Shown: positions 17,701 to 26,030 of the stretch, one piece after another
Position numbering within the stretch: the first letter of the stretch is position 1
Layout of the letters: each line of letters starts with the position of its first letter
Assembly: GCF_017306545.1 (NCBI RefSeq)
Contig: NZ_JAFKID010000005.1
Coordinates: forward strand, 1 to 38,212
Direction of reading: 5' to 3'
Length of the DNA stretch: 38,212 bases
From: Mesorhizobium sp.
GTDB lineage: Bacteria; Pseudomonadota; Alphaproteobacteria; Rhizobiales; Rhizobiaceae
Notes under the pieces: model-generated
The model's database searches: none
Told to the model about the DNA's origin: nothing
The model's input: only the letters and a program-made list of their open reading frames with translations
Position numbers and translations under genes: made by a program

Positions 17701-20700
17701 TGCCGAGACCCGATGAAATCGCCTCCGACGGCAGGCGCAGGAACGGGTCGGGATAGATCAGGTAGCGGCCGAGCTGCTGCACGTTGGCGGCGTCGGTCAG
17801 CGAAAGCCCCATGTGGCGCGTCTGCACCTGCGAGCGCGTCCAGGCGAGCATGGCCTGGCGGGCGAAGCTTTCGCCGTGGTCCAGCCGCGCCCGCGCCTCC
17901 TCGACCTCAGCGCGGCTGGCACCGACGACGGTCCAGAACACCAGCGAGATCTTCTTGTTGGCCGGAACGCGCACCCGCCGCCGCAGCGCCGCGACAGGGT
18001 CGAGCGTGAAACCGGCCGTACCGCTCAGCCTTGCGCCCGGATCGAACGCGGCGGCGTCTGCGATGCCGCGCCCACGGCCGATGAAGGCCCGCCGGTCCGT
18101 CTCGGCCTCGGTGTCGCGCGCCAGGCTCGACGGATCGGTGACGAAATGCGCCATGGCGATATCGGGTTCGCCTGCGTCGCGCTTGCGGCGGGTGGCGAAG
18201 ATAGCGCCGTTGTCGGCGGCGATCTCCGTCTCCACCATCATCTTGGAGAAAGCGGGGTGCGCATTGTCGGAAGCCTCGGAGCCCAGCACCAGTTCGGCAA
18301 ACGACGTCACCTCGATATGGCGGTCCGTCGCCCCGTCATTATAGAGGGTGACGCGGCGGCCCTCGCCGTTGCCTTCCGACACGACGATACATTCCACTTC
18401 GGACCGCAGCGAACCGACGCTCTTGATGAAGCTCGCCTTATCGTCGGAAAACAGCGCCTGCGCCGTTTCGTGCGGCGCCTTTCTCGGTTCCGTCGTCGCC
18501 GACCACCAGTCGCCGGTATCGGCGTCGCGCAGGAAGATGAAGGTGCCCAGCCTGTCTTCCGTCGGGTCGGGCTGCCAGCGGGTGACGGCCAGTTCGCCCC
18601 AGCGGCTGTAGCCGGAGCCGGTGGCGCTGACCATCACGGAATAGCGCCCGTTGGACAACAGGTTGGTGGAACGCAGCGCCAATGACGGGTCGAGGATGAC
18701 ACGGGTATCCGGGCTCTGCACCTCCGTCTCGTCGACCGATGTGCGCTCTTCCGCCTCGGTGCGCACCGTATCGGCGGGAATCTCGCGCGGCGCCTTTTCC
18801 TGCAACAGCAACTCGGCCGATTCGATGACCGGATCGCTGTGGAAGCGGTCGCGCAGGCGCCCCTCGAACACGGCGTCGGCAACGGCGGCGATCGACATGC
18901 CGGAATGGTGCGCGAAGTAGTTCAGGACCACAGCGTGCGTGGCGCCTTCCGGCACGCGCTGCGGGGTAAAGTCGATGGCGTCGTAGTAACCGTGCCGGCC
19001 GAGTCCGCCGATCTCCTTGAGGCGCTTGAGGTTTTCAACCGCCTCGCGCGGCATGAACTGCGCCGCCAGGATCGTCGCATAGGGCGCGATCACCGTGTTC
19101 TGGCCGAGGCCGCGCTTGAGTCCCAGGCCCGGCACGCCGAAATTGGTGTATTGGTAGTTCATCTCCCGGTCGCGCGCATTGTAAGCCGCTTCCGAAATGC
19201 CCCACGGCACGTCCTTGGAACGCCCGTACTGGATCTGCCGCTTGATGATGAGGTTGCTGGTCTGGTTGAGGATCGAGCCATGTGGCTCTTTCATCACCAG
19301 CGGCGGCATCAGGTACTCGAACATCGAGCCCGACCACGACATCAGCGCGCCGCGGAAGCCGATTTCGACGATCGGGCGGCCGAGCTTGAACCAGTGCTCG
19401 GTCGGCAGGTCGCCCTTGGCGATGGCGAACAGGCTGGTCAGCCGCGCTTCGGACGCCATCAGGTCGTAGCAGGCCTCATCGAGTTGGTGTTCCTCGACGC
19501 GATAGCCGATCGACAGAAGCTTGCGCTCAGGCCGCATGAGGAAGGAAAAATCCATCTCGAAGGCGTAGCGGCGGGCCCGCTCGCGCAGTTCCAGCAGCTT
19601 GCCCCGCAGGTTCTCCACCGCCTTGTCGTCGCTGTGGGCGTCGCGCACATGTGCCTCGCAGGTGGCGTCGAGCAGGCTGGCCCAGTCGGCGATGATGTCG
19701 CTCTGCGTGGAGCCGACCTCGGTGTGGATGGCGGCCGCAAGCTTGCGAATCTCGCCTCCCAGCACGGCCAGGTTGATGGTGCGGATGGACGCCATTTCGG
19801 GCTGCGCCTTGATGGTGCGCACCGCACGGCGCATGCCGTCCAGCCGATCCGCCAGCCTTTGCCGGAGCGGCCGGAGCTGGCGGCGGTCGTCGGGCAACTC
19901 GTCCAGCACTTCCTCGAGGATCGCCACGGTATCGAGGATGCCGTCGAAATCGCCCTGAAGGTGGACCGAAGGCGCTTCCGCCCATTCCGCGCAACTGGCG
20001 GCCACCGCGACCAGGTGGCCGGCCAGGTTGCCGCTGTCCACCGCCGAAATGTAGAGCGGGTAGAGCGGCTTGAGGTTCCTCGTCTCATACCAGTTGTAAA
20101 GATGGCCGCGGCTGCGCGGCATGCTTTCGATGGTGGTCAGCGTCGCCTCGATGCGGGCGACGGCGTCGGCCATGCTGATCCAGCCGAAGTCGCGCGCCGA
20201 CACCACCGACAGGAGATAGACGCCGATGTTCGTGGGCGAGGTGCGCGCCGCCACGACCGGCACCGGGTTCTCCTGGAAATTGTCCGGCGGCAGATGGTTA
20301 TGCTCGTCGGTGACGAAGGTTTCGAAATAGTGCCAGGTGCGCCGGGCCGCGATGCGCAGCGCATGAACGTCTCCCGGCAGCAGGTGCAGCCGGTCCTCGG
20401 TTTCGGCCGAGCGGCTGATGACCCAGGCGAAGGCCGGCGAGCCGATCCAGAACAGGGCGAAGAAGAAGGCGACGAAGGCACCGGTGGAATCGGCCAGAAC
20501 GGGGATCGCCAAGCCGACGACGCCGATGATGACGGCCCCGTACATCAGGCCGTAATAAGCGCCGAAATCGTTGCCGCCGCTCTTGTGCGCCTGCGAGGCG
20601 GTACGCCATTCAAGCAGGTTCCTGCGGCTGATGAACAACCGGTAGAGCGTGCGGATGACGGCATCGCCCATCATCCAGGCGAGGTGCGCCATCAGCACCA

Positions 20701-23365
20701 CCTTGAGCGCCACCATGGCGGTGCCGAAGGCGGCGTCGCGGATCAGCGCCGAGAAATGGCCGCGCGCCGTGCCGTCCAGGTTTTTGGGAACGAGAGCGTT
20801 CACCACGTCGAAGGTCGGCGCCATGAACAGGGTCAGGATCAGCACGGCCTGCCATTGCGCCGCCTGCGTGAAGGGCAGCAGCGTCCAGCCGGCGACGCAG
20901 GCCATGACCCAGAAGATCGGCGTCAGCGACCGGCGCAGGTTGTCCACCATCTTCCAGCGCGAAAGCGCCGGAACGCCGGAACGCGGGTCGAGAATGAAGT
21001 TGAGCAGCTGCCAGTCGCCGCGCGCCCAGCGGTGCTGGCGCGAGGCATCGACCGAATAGCGGGTCGGATAGTCTTCCACCAGTTCGACGTCGGTGACGAG
21101 CGCCGAACGCGCCAAGGCACCTTCCAGCAGATCGTGGCTGAGGACGGTGTTTTCCTCGATCCGTTCCTTCAACGCCGCCTCGAAGGCGTCGATGTGATAG
21201 AGCCCCGTGCCGGTGAAGGAGCCGGCCTCGAATACGTCCTGGTAGAGATCCGAAATGGCGAAGACGTAAGGGTCGAGGCCCCTGTTGGCCGAGAAGACGC
21301 GCTGGAAGAAGGAAGCCTCGTCGCCGGTCGTCAGCGACGGCGTGATGCGCGGCTGAAGGATCGTGTAGCCCGCCGTCACCACCCGCCGCTGCGCGTCAAA
21401 ATGCGGCCGGTTGAGCGGATGCATGATCTTGCCGACCAACCTTGCCACGGCGTCGCGCGTGGTGCGGGTGTCGGCGTCGAGCGTAACGACATGCACGACG
21501 TTTTCCGGCAACGGCGCGTCGAGCGGCATGAAGGTGGTGTCGCTGTCGCCGCGCAGCAGCAGATTGAGTTCGTGCAGCTTGCCGCGCTTGCGCTCCCAGC
21601 CCATCCAGCAGCCTTGCGCGGGATTATAAAGACGCCGCCGATGCAGCAGGTGGAAGCGCGGCACGCCTTCCGCCGGATAGCGCAGGTTAAGGCGTGCTAT
21701 CTGCTCCTTGGCGAATTCGAGGATTTCGGTGTCGCTGGTGCTGATCTCGCTCTTGCTGTCGGGCCAGTCGGACAGCAGGGCGAAATAGAGTTCGCCCGAC
21801 ATGTTGGCGAGGTGATGGACCTCGATGTTGCGGATGTTTTCCTCGACGTCGTCGCGCGAGCCGATCAGCGAGGGCACCACCACCAGCGTGCGCGCCTCGT
21901 CGGGAATCCCGTCCTTGTATTCGTAGCCGACAAGGCGCGACGGCTTGAGGAACAGCAGCACCACCGAATTGAAGAAGGCCAGGGCGCCCTCGCTGGCCGG
22001 CACGGCGAACAGCACCAGCATCAGCGCGATGGCCGACGGCGACAGGATGCCGAGCGCGGCGAGCGCGCTTCCCGCCATCCACATCAAAAGAACGGTGAGC
22101 AGGAAGACCGGAACCACGATCCCCAGCCAGCCGGCCTGGCGGAAGGCGCGCTTGAGGCGCAGGCCGAAACCCGGCCTGAAGCCGATCGCCTTCTCCAGTT
22201 CGAGGCGCCGCTGCCCGACCAGGAAGAAGCCGATGTCAACCGTTTGCGCCGATGCGGCGCTGGCATTGGCCTCGGCCGGATTGGGCGAGCCGCCGGCCAA
22301 TTCGGTCGCCTTTTCAGCGACCAGATATTCCGACTTGTCGGAGCGCTTCGCCAACGTCTCGATTTCGGTGCGGTACTGGTCGCGCGAGGCAAAATCGAGC
22401 GCGGCGAAATTCGTGCGCTCGCGCAAAAGCGCGTCGATACGGCTCACCTCCTCGAACCAGACGGTCCAGTCGACGTCGTTGATGAGCCTCAGCCCGCGGA
22501 TGATGTTGCCTGTGGTGACGTTGCCGCTGGACAGCGTCTGGTGTTCGGCCAGAATGATCTCCTCGGCATCCGACCCCGAACTCTCCAGTTCGCCTTCCAG
22601 CCATTCCAGCGCCCTGCCGGCGTTCTGCGAGCCGTCCCTCAGCCGGTAGAGGAGTTGCGTGGCGAAGGTGGTGTCGCGGGCATGCGCCGCGTAGGGAGCC
22701 AGCACCACCCGGTCGTCGTCCTTGCGGTCGGCAAGCACCTTGTCCGCCACTTCGTTGGCGATCAGCCGCATCGAGCGCGAACTCGCGACCCGCACCGCGA
22801 GCCGGCGCAGGTTTTCGATCAGCACGAAGCGCAGCAGCGACGGCAGGGCCCAGATTTCGCCTATCTTCATCGGCTCGACCGATTGGAAACCTTCCACGAT
22901 CGCCTTGAACATGGGCGCCGAAACGGAACTGTCGGAATGCGCCACATAGGCCCAAGAAATGGCGAGCGCGCGCGGAATGGCACGGCCGTTCGCCAGGTGC
23001 AGGACCGGCAGTTGCCGATAGAACCGGCGCGGCAGGTCGCGCTTGATCTGGTAGATGGTTTCCTCGACCAGATAGTTGTTGTCGAGCAGCCATTGCGCCG
23101 CCGGCGTGATGGTTTCGCCCTTGCCCTGTGCGGCGTTGATGGTGCGGTAGACTTCGAGGATTTTCTTCGCGTTTTCGCGGATACGCGCCTGAAAATCGAA
23201 GACTTCCAGGCCGTCTAGGTCGGCAACCTCACCCTTCGCCAGCTTTTCGCCGAGGGAGCGCAACTTGTCTTCCGGCAGAAACTGCGACCGGATCGGCTCT
23301 TCGGACGATGCAGGAAAACCAGCGCCGCTCGATGTCAGCTGCTTGGGATTGGTCTGAATATTCAT
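14795..23365 (-). CDS. ndvB: Cyclic beta-1,2-glucan synthase NdvB/ChvB
   Basis: A 2856-residue inner-membrane enzyme that initiates, elongates, cyclises and trims cyclic beta-1,2-glucan, an osmoadaptation and host-interaction factor. In order: a cytoplasmic N-terminal region; membrane spans near residues 413-485; a GT84 glycosyltransferase with DAD near 628 and QHRW near 778; more spans at about 817-985; the cyclisation domain (former glycoamylase Pfam, now GH189) at about 1310-1520; two GH94-type accessory beta domains; and a GH94 phosphorylase domain with GGDWNDGMNRVG near 2537, which sets ring size. ATG at 23365 was chosen; an in-frame TTG at 23377 would add four residues but has no better ribosome binding site. 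Length is normal and no frameshift is seen. Confidence 0.97.
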   Translation of the reverse strand: MNIQTNPKQLTSSGAGFPASSEEPIRSQFLPEDKLRSLGEKLAKGEVADLDGLEVFDFQARIRENAKKILEVYRTINAAQGKGETITPAAQWLLDNNYLVEETIYQIKRDLPRRFYRQLPVLHLANGRAIPRALAISWAYVAHSDSSVSAPMFKAIVEGFQSVEPMKIGEIWALPSLLRFVLIENLRRLAVRVASSRSMRLIANEVADKVLADRKDDDRVVLAPYAAHARDTTFATQLLYRLRDGSQNAGRALEWLEGELESSGSDAEEIILAEHQTLSSGNVTTGNIIRGLRLINDVDWTVWFEEVSRIDALLRERTNFAALDFASRDQYRTEIETLAKRSDKSEYLVAEKATELAGGSPNPAEANASAASAQTVDIGFFLVGQRRLELEKAIGFRPGFGLRLKRAFRQAGWLGIVVPVFLLTVLLMWMAGSALAALGILSPSAIALMLVLFAVPASEGALAFFNSVVLLFLKPSRLVGYEYKDGIPDEARTLVVVPSLIGSRDDVEENIRNIEVHHLANMSGELYFALLSDWPDSKSEISTSDTEILEFAKEQIARLNLRYPAEGVPRFHLLHRRRLYNPAQGCWMGWERKRGKLHELNLLLRGDSDTTFMPLDAPLPENVVHVVTLDADTRTTRDAVARLVGKIMHPLNRPHFDAQRRVVTAGYTILQPRITPSLTTGDEASFFQRVFSANRGLDPYVFAISDLYQDVFEAGSFTGTGLYHIDAFEAALKERIEENTVLSHDLLEGALARSALVTDVELVEDYPTRYSVDASRQHRWARGDWQLLNFILDPRSGVPALSRWKMVDNLRRSLTPIFWVMACVAGWTLLPFTQAAQWQAVLILTLFMAPTFDVVNALVPKNLDGTARGHFSALIRDAAFGTAMVALKVVLMAHLAWMMGDAVIRTLYRLFISRRNLLEWRTASQAHKSGGNDFGAYYGLMYGAVIIGVVGLAIPVLADSTGAFVAFFFALFWIGSPAFAWVISRSAETEDRLHLLPGDVHALRIAARRTWHYFETFVTDEHNHLPPDNFQENPVPVVAARTSPTNIGVYLLSVVSARDFGWISMADAVARIEATLTTIESMPRSRGHLYNWYETRNLKPLYPLYISAVDSGNLAGHLVAVAASCAEWAEAPSVHLQGDFDGILDTVAILEEVLDELPDDRRQLRPLRQRLADRLDGMRRAVRTIKAQPEMASIRTINLAVLGGEIRKLAAAIHTEVGSTQSDIIADWASLLDATCEAHVRDAHSDDKAVENLRGKLLELRERARRYAFEMDFSFLMRPERKLLSIGYRVEEHQLDEACYDLMASEARLTSLFAIAKGDLPTEHWFKLGRPIVEIGFRGALMSWSGSMFEYLMPPLVMKEPHGSILNQTSNLIIKRQIQYGRSKDVPWGISEAAYNARDREMNYQYTNFGVPGLGLKRGLGQNTVIAPYATILAAQFMPREAVENLKRLKEIGGLGRHGYYDAIDFTPQRVPEGATHAVVLNYFAHHSGMSIAAVADAVFEGRLRDRFHSDPVIESAELLLQEKAPREIPADTVRTEAEERTSVDETEVQSPDTRVILDPSLALRSTNLLSNGRYSVMVSATGSGYSRWGELAVTRWQPDPTEDRLGTFIFLRDADTGDWWSATTEPRKAPHETAQALFSDDKASFIKSVGSLRSEVECIVVSEGNGEGRRVTLYNDGATDRHIEVTSFAELVLGSEASDNAHPAFSKMMVETEIAADNGAIFATRRKRDAGEPDIAMAHFVTDPSSLARDTEAETDRRAFIGRGRGIADAAAFDPGARLSGTAGFTLDPVAALRRRVRVPANKKISLVFWTVVGASRAEVEEARARLDHGESFARQAMLAWTRSQVQTRHMGLSLTDAANVQQLGRYLIYPDPFLRLPSEAISSGLGKQSSLWPTSISGDYPIFAVRIGDVADLEIVAQALRFQEYLRARGLMVDLVVVNEQASSYVQDLQQAIEALCENSRVRGTELGPRQHIFAVRRDLMDEPTYRTLLAVARVVLHTRNGTIFDQIERAEAAALQARDETRALRGAGLVETQPAPHAPVVDFAADGSGLSHWNGFGGFDGDGRHYVTRLTGQRATPQPWINVISNAAFGFHVSAEGAAFTWSRNSRDYQLTPWSNDPVTNRPGEGIYIHDLDSGQAFSPTAAVVRDPAVVYETWHGQGFSTFRATRGPLAMDLTHVVDPADPVRISRLRIRNEGDTTARLRIYAYAEWVLGTHRSKTAGTIIPSLDADTGALFARNPYGLDFGDRVAFLAADREPQSVTADRQEFLGRHGSSGKPQAVLNGRALSGRIEAGDDPCAAMARDVEIPAGGNVTLLWLLGDADTAEQAGELIRLHRKKDFDQRLEENERDWRAFLDTVQIETPDKALDAVINHWLPYQALACRIRARSAFYQASGAFGFRDQLQDTLSLLMHDPALARDQILNAARRQFPEGDVQHWWLPRTGAGVRTMISDDVVWLAHAVARYVKVTGDKAILKEALPFINGQALTEGEHDAFFTPEVSKRSVSLYEHCALALDLAIKRSSPAGLPLILGGDWNDGMNRVGQGGKGESVWLGWFLLGTLGAFADVAKAEGDDKRAKGWEKHADLLKRALENTAWDGEWYRRGSFDDGTPLGSHDSDECKIDSIAQSWSVLSGEGDPARSRTAINQATRMLVDEDLKIVKLFTPAFSKTDKDPGYIKAYPPGVRENGGQYTHASTWFVIALAEMGQVDEAYRCLSMLNPVNHALDEEAAERYRVEPYVVAADIYASEREEGGDKGGRGGWTWYTGSAGWLYRAAVEAVLGIERQGKRISFNPKIPTSWDGYSAKLNLLGARCSVRVVRAKASKSVSLEVNGAKVKGTSLELKKGADFDVLVKIPG

Positions 23366-23489
23366 TTGGAAGTCCAAAAGGCGGGGCTGACCCGCGCCAG
23401 GTGCCCGGATCGTGATGCTAGAACCGATTTCGGCGCGATTGGTTGCATCGCGGCGAAGGTGGTGTGCGGTGGCGCGTCCATCCAGACAG

Positions 23490-23517
23490 ACAATAGCAGG
23501 CGCTGTCCCCTCGACAA
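23490..23517 (-). promoter_or_regulatory. Candidate ndvB promoter
   Basis: On the minus strand TTGTCG (23517-23512) and TATTGT (23495-23490) are separated by 16 nt, a reasonable housekeeping sigma match. The -10 box lies about 125 bp upstream of the ndvB ATG and downstream of the RidA terminator, which is where an ndvB promoter is needed. Confidence 0.4.
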
Positions 23518-23653
23518 CCTCCGAGCGCGCGCATTAGCGCATGCCGTGCGGATCGAAGGAAAAGGATTCGGGCTTTTTCGTGATCGCGCCGGGCGCTCCA
23601 CCGTGTTTTCGGGTGCCGGGCGGCAGCTTTCGCCGATTCATGCCGTCCTTCCG

Positions 23654-23684
23654 AAAAAAGGCCCGCGCGGAAACCGCGCAGGCC
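23654..23684 (-). terminator. Intrinsic terminator of ridA-family gene
   Basis: On the minus strand a GC-rich stem (GGCC, mismatch, GCGCGG; loop TTT; complementary arm) is followed directly by six T residues. It lies 60 bp after the stop of the gene at 23745, on the same strand, and is a textbook Rho-independent terminator separating it from ndvB. Confidence 0.88.
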
Positions 23685-23744
23685 GATGAAAAATCTGGAA
23701 GCGCCCGCCGGCCAAGGTCGCCGGCCGGGCGGTCGATTGCCGGC

Positions 23745-24086
23745 TCAGATGGCGGCCGTGATGATGATCTCGACCAGGAACTCCGGACCGGCCAGCTTCG
23801 CCTCGCCGGTGGCACGCGCCGGGGTATGGCCCTGCGGCACCCAGGCTTCCCATTCCTTGTTCATGTCGGCGAAGCCCTTCATGTCGGAGAGCCAGATGAT
23901 CGCTTGCAGGATCTTGGTCTTGTCGGTGCCGGCCTTGGCCAGAAGCCCGTCGACGGTCTTGAGGATGTCGCGCGTCTGAGCGCCGACACCGTCGCCGCTG
24001 CCCACCTGGCCGGCGAGATAGGCGGTGTTGCCGTGAATGACGATCTGGCTCATGCGCGGGCCGACATCGATGCGACGAACGGTCAT
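23745..24086 (-). CDS. RidA/YjgF-family protein
   Basis: A 113-residue protein of the Rid superfamily, trimeric enzymes many of which hydrolyse reactive enamine/imine intermediates. The conserved PAR motif places the carboxylate-binding arginine at Arg91, and the C-terminal strand FLVEIIITA is typical. ATG at 24086 was chosen since AAGGAAA lies 7 nt upstream; a 24-residue longer reading has no family support. It is divergent from aztA with 194 bp between starts, so both may share the regulatory region that carries the Zur-like box. Which Rid subfamily it belongs to, and whether it is a deaminase, cannot be decided by eye. Confidence 0.88.
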   Translation of the reverse strand: MTVRRIDVGPRMSQIVIHGNTAYLAGQVGSGDGVGAQTRDILKTVDGLLAKAGTDKTKILQAIIWLSDMKGFADMNKEWEAWVPQGHTPARATGEAKLAGPEFLVEIIITAAI

Positions 24087-24223
24087 GATATTTCCTTTCA
24101 GGTTTCGGTGTTGCCTCGGGCGCCTGTGTAGTGGCGATGCGAGCCGGCGGCAAGGCATGCGCGCCAGCGACCTGTGGGTCCAGCCGACAGGCGCCGCGAC
24201 CGTCGATGGGATCGGTGCAGGTT

Positions 24224-24246
24224 GACATATGTAATAACATCACATA
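24224..24246. promoter_or_regulatory. Zur-like operator upstream of aztABC
   Basis: The core ATGTAATAACAT (24229-24240) is a dyad, reading ATGTTATTACAT on the other strand, and is flanked by further AT-rich sequence. It resembles alphaproteobacterial Zur boxes with the TGTTAT-type core. It lies about 35 bp upstream of the zinc transporter aztA, in the only AT-rich patch of the intergenic region. Zur would repress the operon when zinc is sufficient. Confidence 0.6.
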
Positions 24247-24280
24247 CCTACCGCATGGAAAATCTCCGGACGGATAACTG

Positions 24281-25132
24281 ATGCAGCCGGCCTGCCTGAC
24301 CTTTCGCGACCTGACGCTCGGCTACGGCAGCCATCCGGCCGTGCATCATCTCGACGGCGCGGTGCGCAAAGGCTCGCTGACGGCGATCGTCGGCGCCAAC
24401 GGCTCCGGCAAATCGACGCTGATGAAAGGCGTCGTCGGCATGCTGAAACCGATGGCCGGCGGCATCGACAAGGCCGCCGGCACCCGCATTGCCTACCTGC
24501 CCCAGCAATCAGAACTCGACCGCTCCTTCCCCGCGCGCGTCGTCGATCTGGTGTCCCTCGGTCTCTGGCCGCGGCGCGGCCTGCTCGGCCGGCACACGAA
24601 GGAAGATCGCGCCGCCGTCACCAGCGCCTTGCAGGCGGTCGGACTGGAGGGTTTCGAAACGCGGCCGCTCGACACGCTGTCCGGTGGCCAGTTGCAACGG
24701 GCGCTGTTCGCCCGCGTGCTGGTGCAGGACGCCGACCTGATCCTGCTCGACGAACCCTTCAACGCCATCGACGCCAGGACCGTCATCGACCTCGTCGCCC
24801 TGATAAAGCGCTGGCACGCCGAGGGCCGCACCGTCATGGCGGTGCTTCACGACATCGACCTCGTCCGGCGCAATTTTCCCGAGACGCTGCTTCTCGCCCG
24901 CCGCCCGGTGGCTTGGGGCGAGACGCTTTCGACGCTCGGGCCGGAGAACCTGCTCAGGGCCCGCCGTTTTCACGAGGCCTGGGAAGACGACGCGCCCTGG
25001 TGCGAACCGGGCGACCATGGGCGCGGCCATGGCGAGCAGGACCATGACGGCCATGTGCACGAGCACGACCATGCCCACCGCCATGGACACGCCGAAGAGC
25101 CTGCTCCGGCGACCGGACCGAGGGCGGCGTGA
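24281..25132 (+). CDS. aztA: Zinc ABC transporter ATP-binding protein AztA
   Basis: A 283-residue ATPase with Walker A GANGSGKST (38-46), signature LSGGQ (about 133-137), Walker B LILLDEP and switch His near 190. The last 40 residues are a His-rich tail (ten His alternating with Asp, Glu and Gly), typical of zinc-handling proteins. Order and length of the next two genes match the aztABC operon of Paracoccus-type bacteria. A Zur-like box lies upstream. Its TGA overlaps the aztB start (TGATG), so the two are translationally coupled. Confidence 0.88.
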   Translation: MQPACLTFRDLTLGYGSHPAVHHLDGAVRKGSLTAIVGANGSGKSTLMKGVVGMLKPMAGGIDKAAGTRIAYLPQQSELDRSFPARVVDLVSLGLWPRRGLLGRHTKEDRAAVTSALQAVGLEGFETRPLDTLSGGQLQRALFARVLVQDADLILLDEPFNAIDARTVIDLVALIKRWHAEGRTVMAVLHDIDLVRRNFPETLLLARRPVAWGETLSTLGPENLLRARRFHEAWEDDAPWCEPGDHGRGHGEQDHDGHVHEHDHAHRHGHAEEPAPATGPRAA

Positions 25133-26007
25133 TGCAAGGCGTCTATGATTTCGTCGTCGCGCCGTTCGTGGACTACGCCTTCATGCAGCGGGCGCTGTTC
25201 GGTTCGTTGATGCTGTCGCTCGGGGCCTGCCCGGTCGGCGTCTTCCTGATGCTGCGGCGCATGAGCCTGTCGGGCGATGCCATGGCCCATGCCATCCTGC
25301 CCGGCGCGGCGGCTGGATTCCTTTTCTACGGCCTTGAAATCCTGCCGATGACGGTCGGCGGCCTGCTCGCCGGCATCGTCGTGGCGCTCGGTGCCGGTGC
25401 CGTCTCCCGCTTCACCGTGCAGCGCGAGGACGCCTCGATGGCGGCCTTCTACCTGATCTCGCTGGCGCTCGGCGTTCTGATGGTGTCGATGCGCGGTTCC
25501 AGCGTAGACCTGATGCACGTCCTGTTCGGCACGGTGCTCGCCCTCGACAGCGAGGCGCTGGCGCTGACCGGCGGCATCGCAGTCGTGACGCTGGCCGCGC
25601 TGTTCGTGTTCTGGCGCGCGTTGGTGGCGGAATGTCTCGACCCGCTGTTCCTGCGTTCGGTCAGCCGGCTGGGCAGTCCCGTGCATTTCGTCTTCCTCGG
25701 CCTTGTCGTCATCAACCTCGTCGGCGGCTTCCAGGCGCTCGGCACGCTGCTGTCGGTCGGACTGATGATCCTGCCAGCGGCGGCGGCCCGCTTCTGGACG
25801 ACCCGCGTCGAGACGATGTGCATTGCCGCGGTGGCGATCGGCTTCGCTTCCTGCGTGTCCGGTTTGCTTCTGTCTTACCACGCCGCCCTGCCCTCCGGCC
25901 CGGCCATCATCCTGTCCGCCGGCGCCGTCTATCTCGCCTCCGTCCTGTTCGGCACGCGCGGCGCATTGCGTGCCCGGCTGATTACCCACCGACACAGGAC
26001 GGCCTGA
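25132..26007 (+). CDS. aztB: Zinc ABC transporter permease AztB
   Basis: A 291-residue membrane protein of the ABC-3 (ZnuB/MntB) family, with about eight hydrophobic spans and the typical MSLSGDAMAHAILPGAA segment near residues 44-60, which contacts the ATPase. ATG at 25132 shares one base with the aztA stop; GTG at 25129 is an alternative one codon earlier. It forms the transmembrane channel for zinc delivered by AztC. Confidence 0.88.
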   Translation: MQGVYDFVVAPFVDYAFMQRALFGSLMLSLGACPVGVFLMLRRMSLSGDAMAHAILPGAAAGFLFYGLEILPMTVGGLLAGIVVALGAGAVSRFTVQREDASMAAFYLISLALGVLMVSMRGSSVDLMHVLFGTVLALDSEALALTGGIAVVTLAALFVFWRALVAECLDPLFLRSVSRLGSPVHFVFLGLVVINLVGGFQALGTLLSVGLMILPAAAARFWTTRVETMCIAAVAIGFASCVSGLLLSYHAALPSGPAIILSAGAVYLASVLFGTRGALRARLITHRHRTA

Positions 26008-26030
26008 ACACGATCCCGGGAGACACACCC

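Larger units (their letters stand above)
23366..23744. other. Intergenic region upstream of ndvB
   Basis: This 379-bp gap holds the intrinsic terminator of the RidA gene (23654-23684), a candidate ndvB promoter (23490-23517) and a second GC-rich inverted repeat at about 23702-23734. No coding sequence is supported; ORFs crossing it are shadows of ridA or lack family features. Confidence 0.6.

Noticed and set aside
15197-17716. 839-codon ORF opposite the 3' half of ndvB
   Set aside because: Same shadow-frame composition and no recognisable domain; ndvB on the other strand is certain.
18839-23218. 1459-codon ORF on the strand opposite ndvB
   Set aside because: It lies wholly inside the well-supported ndvB, is rich in Arg, Gly, His and Asp with no domain pattern, and reflects the absence of antisense stops in GC-rich, codon-biased DNA.
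25023-25100. CAC/CAT-rich stretch that looks like a simple repeat
   Set aside because: It encodes the His-rich tail of AztA, a functional feature of zinc transporters, and is not a perfect DNA repeat.
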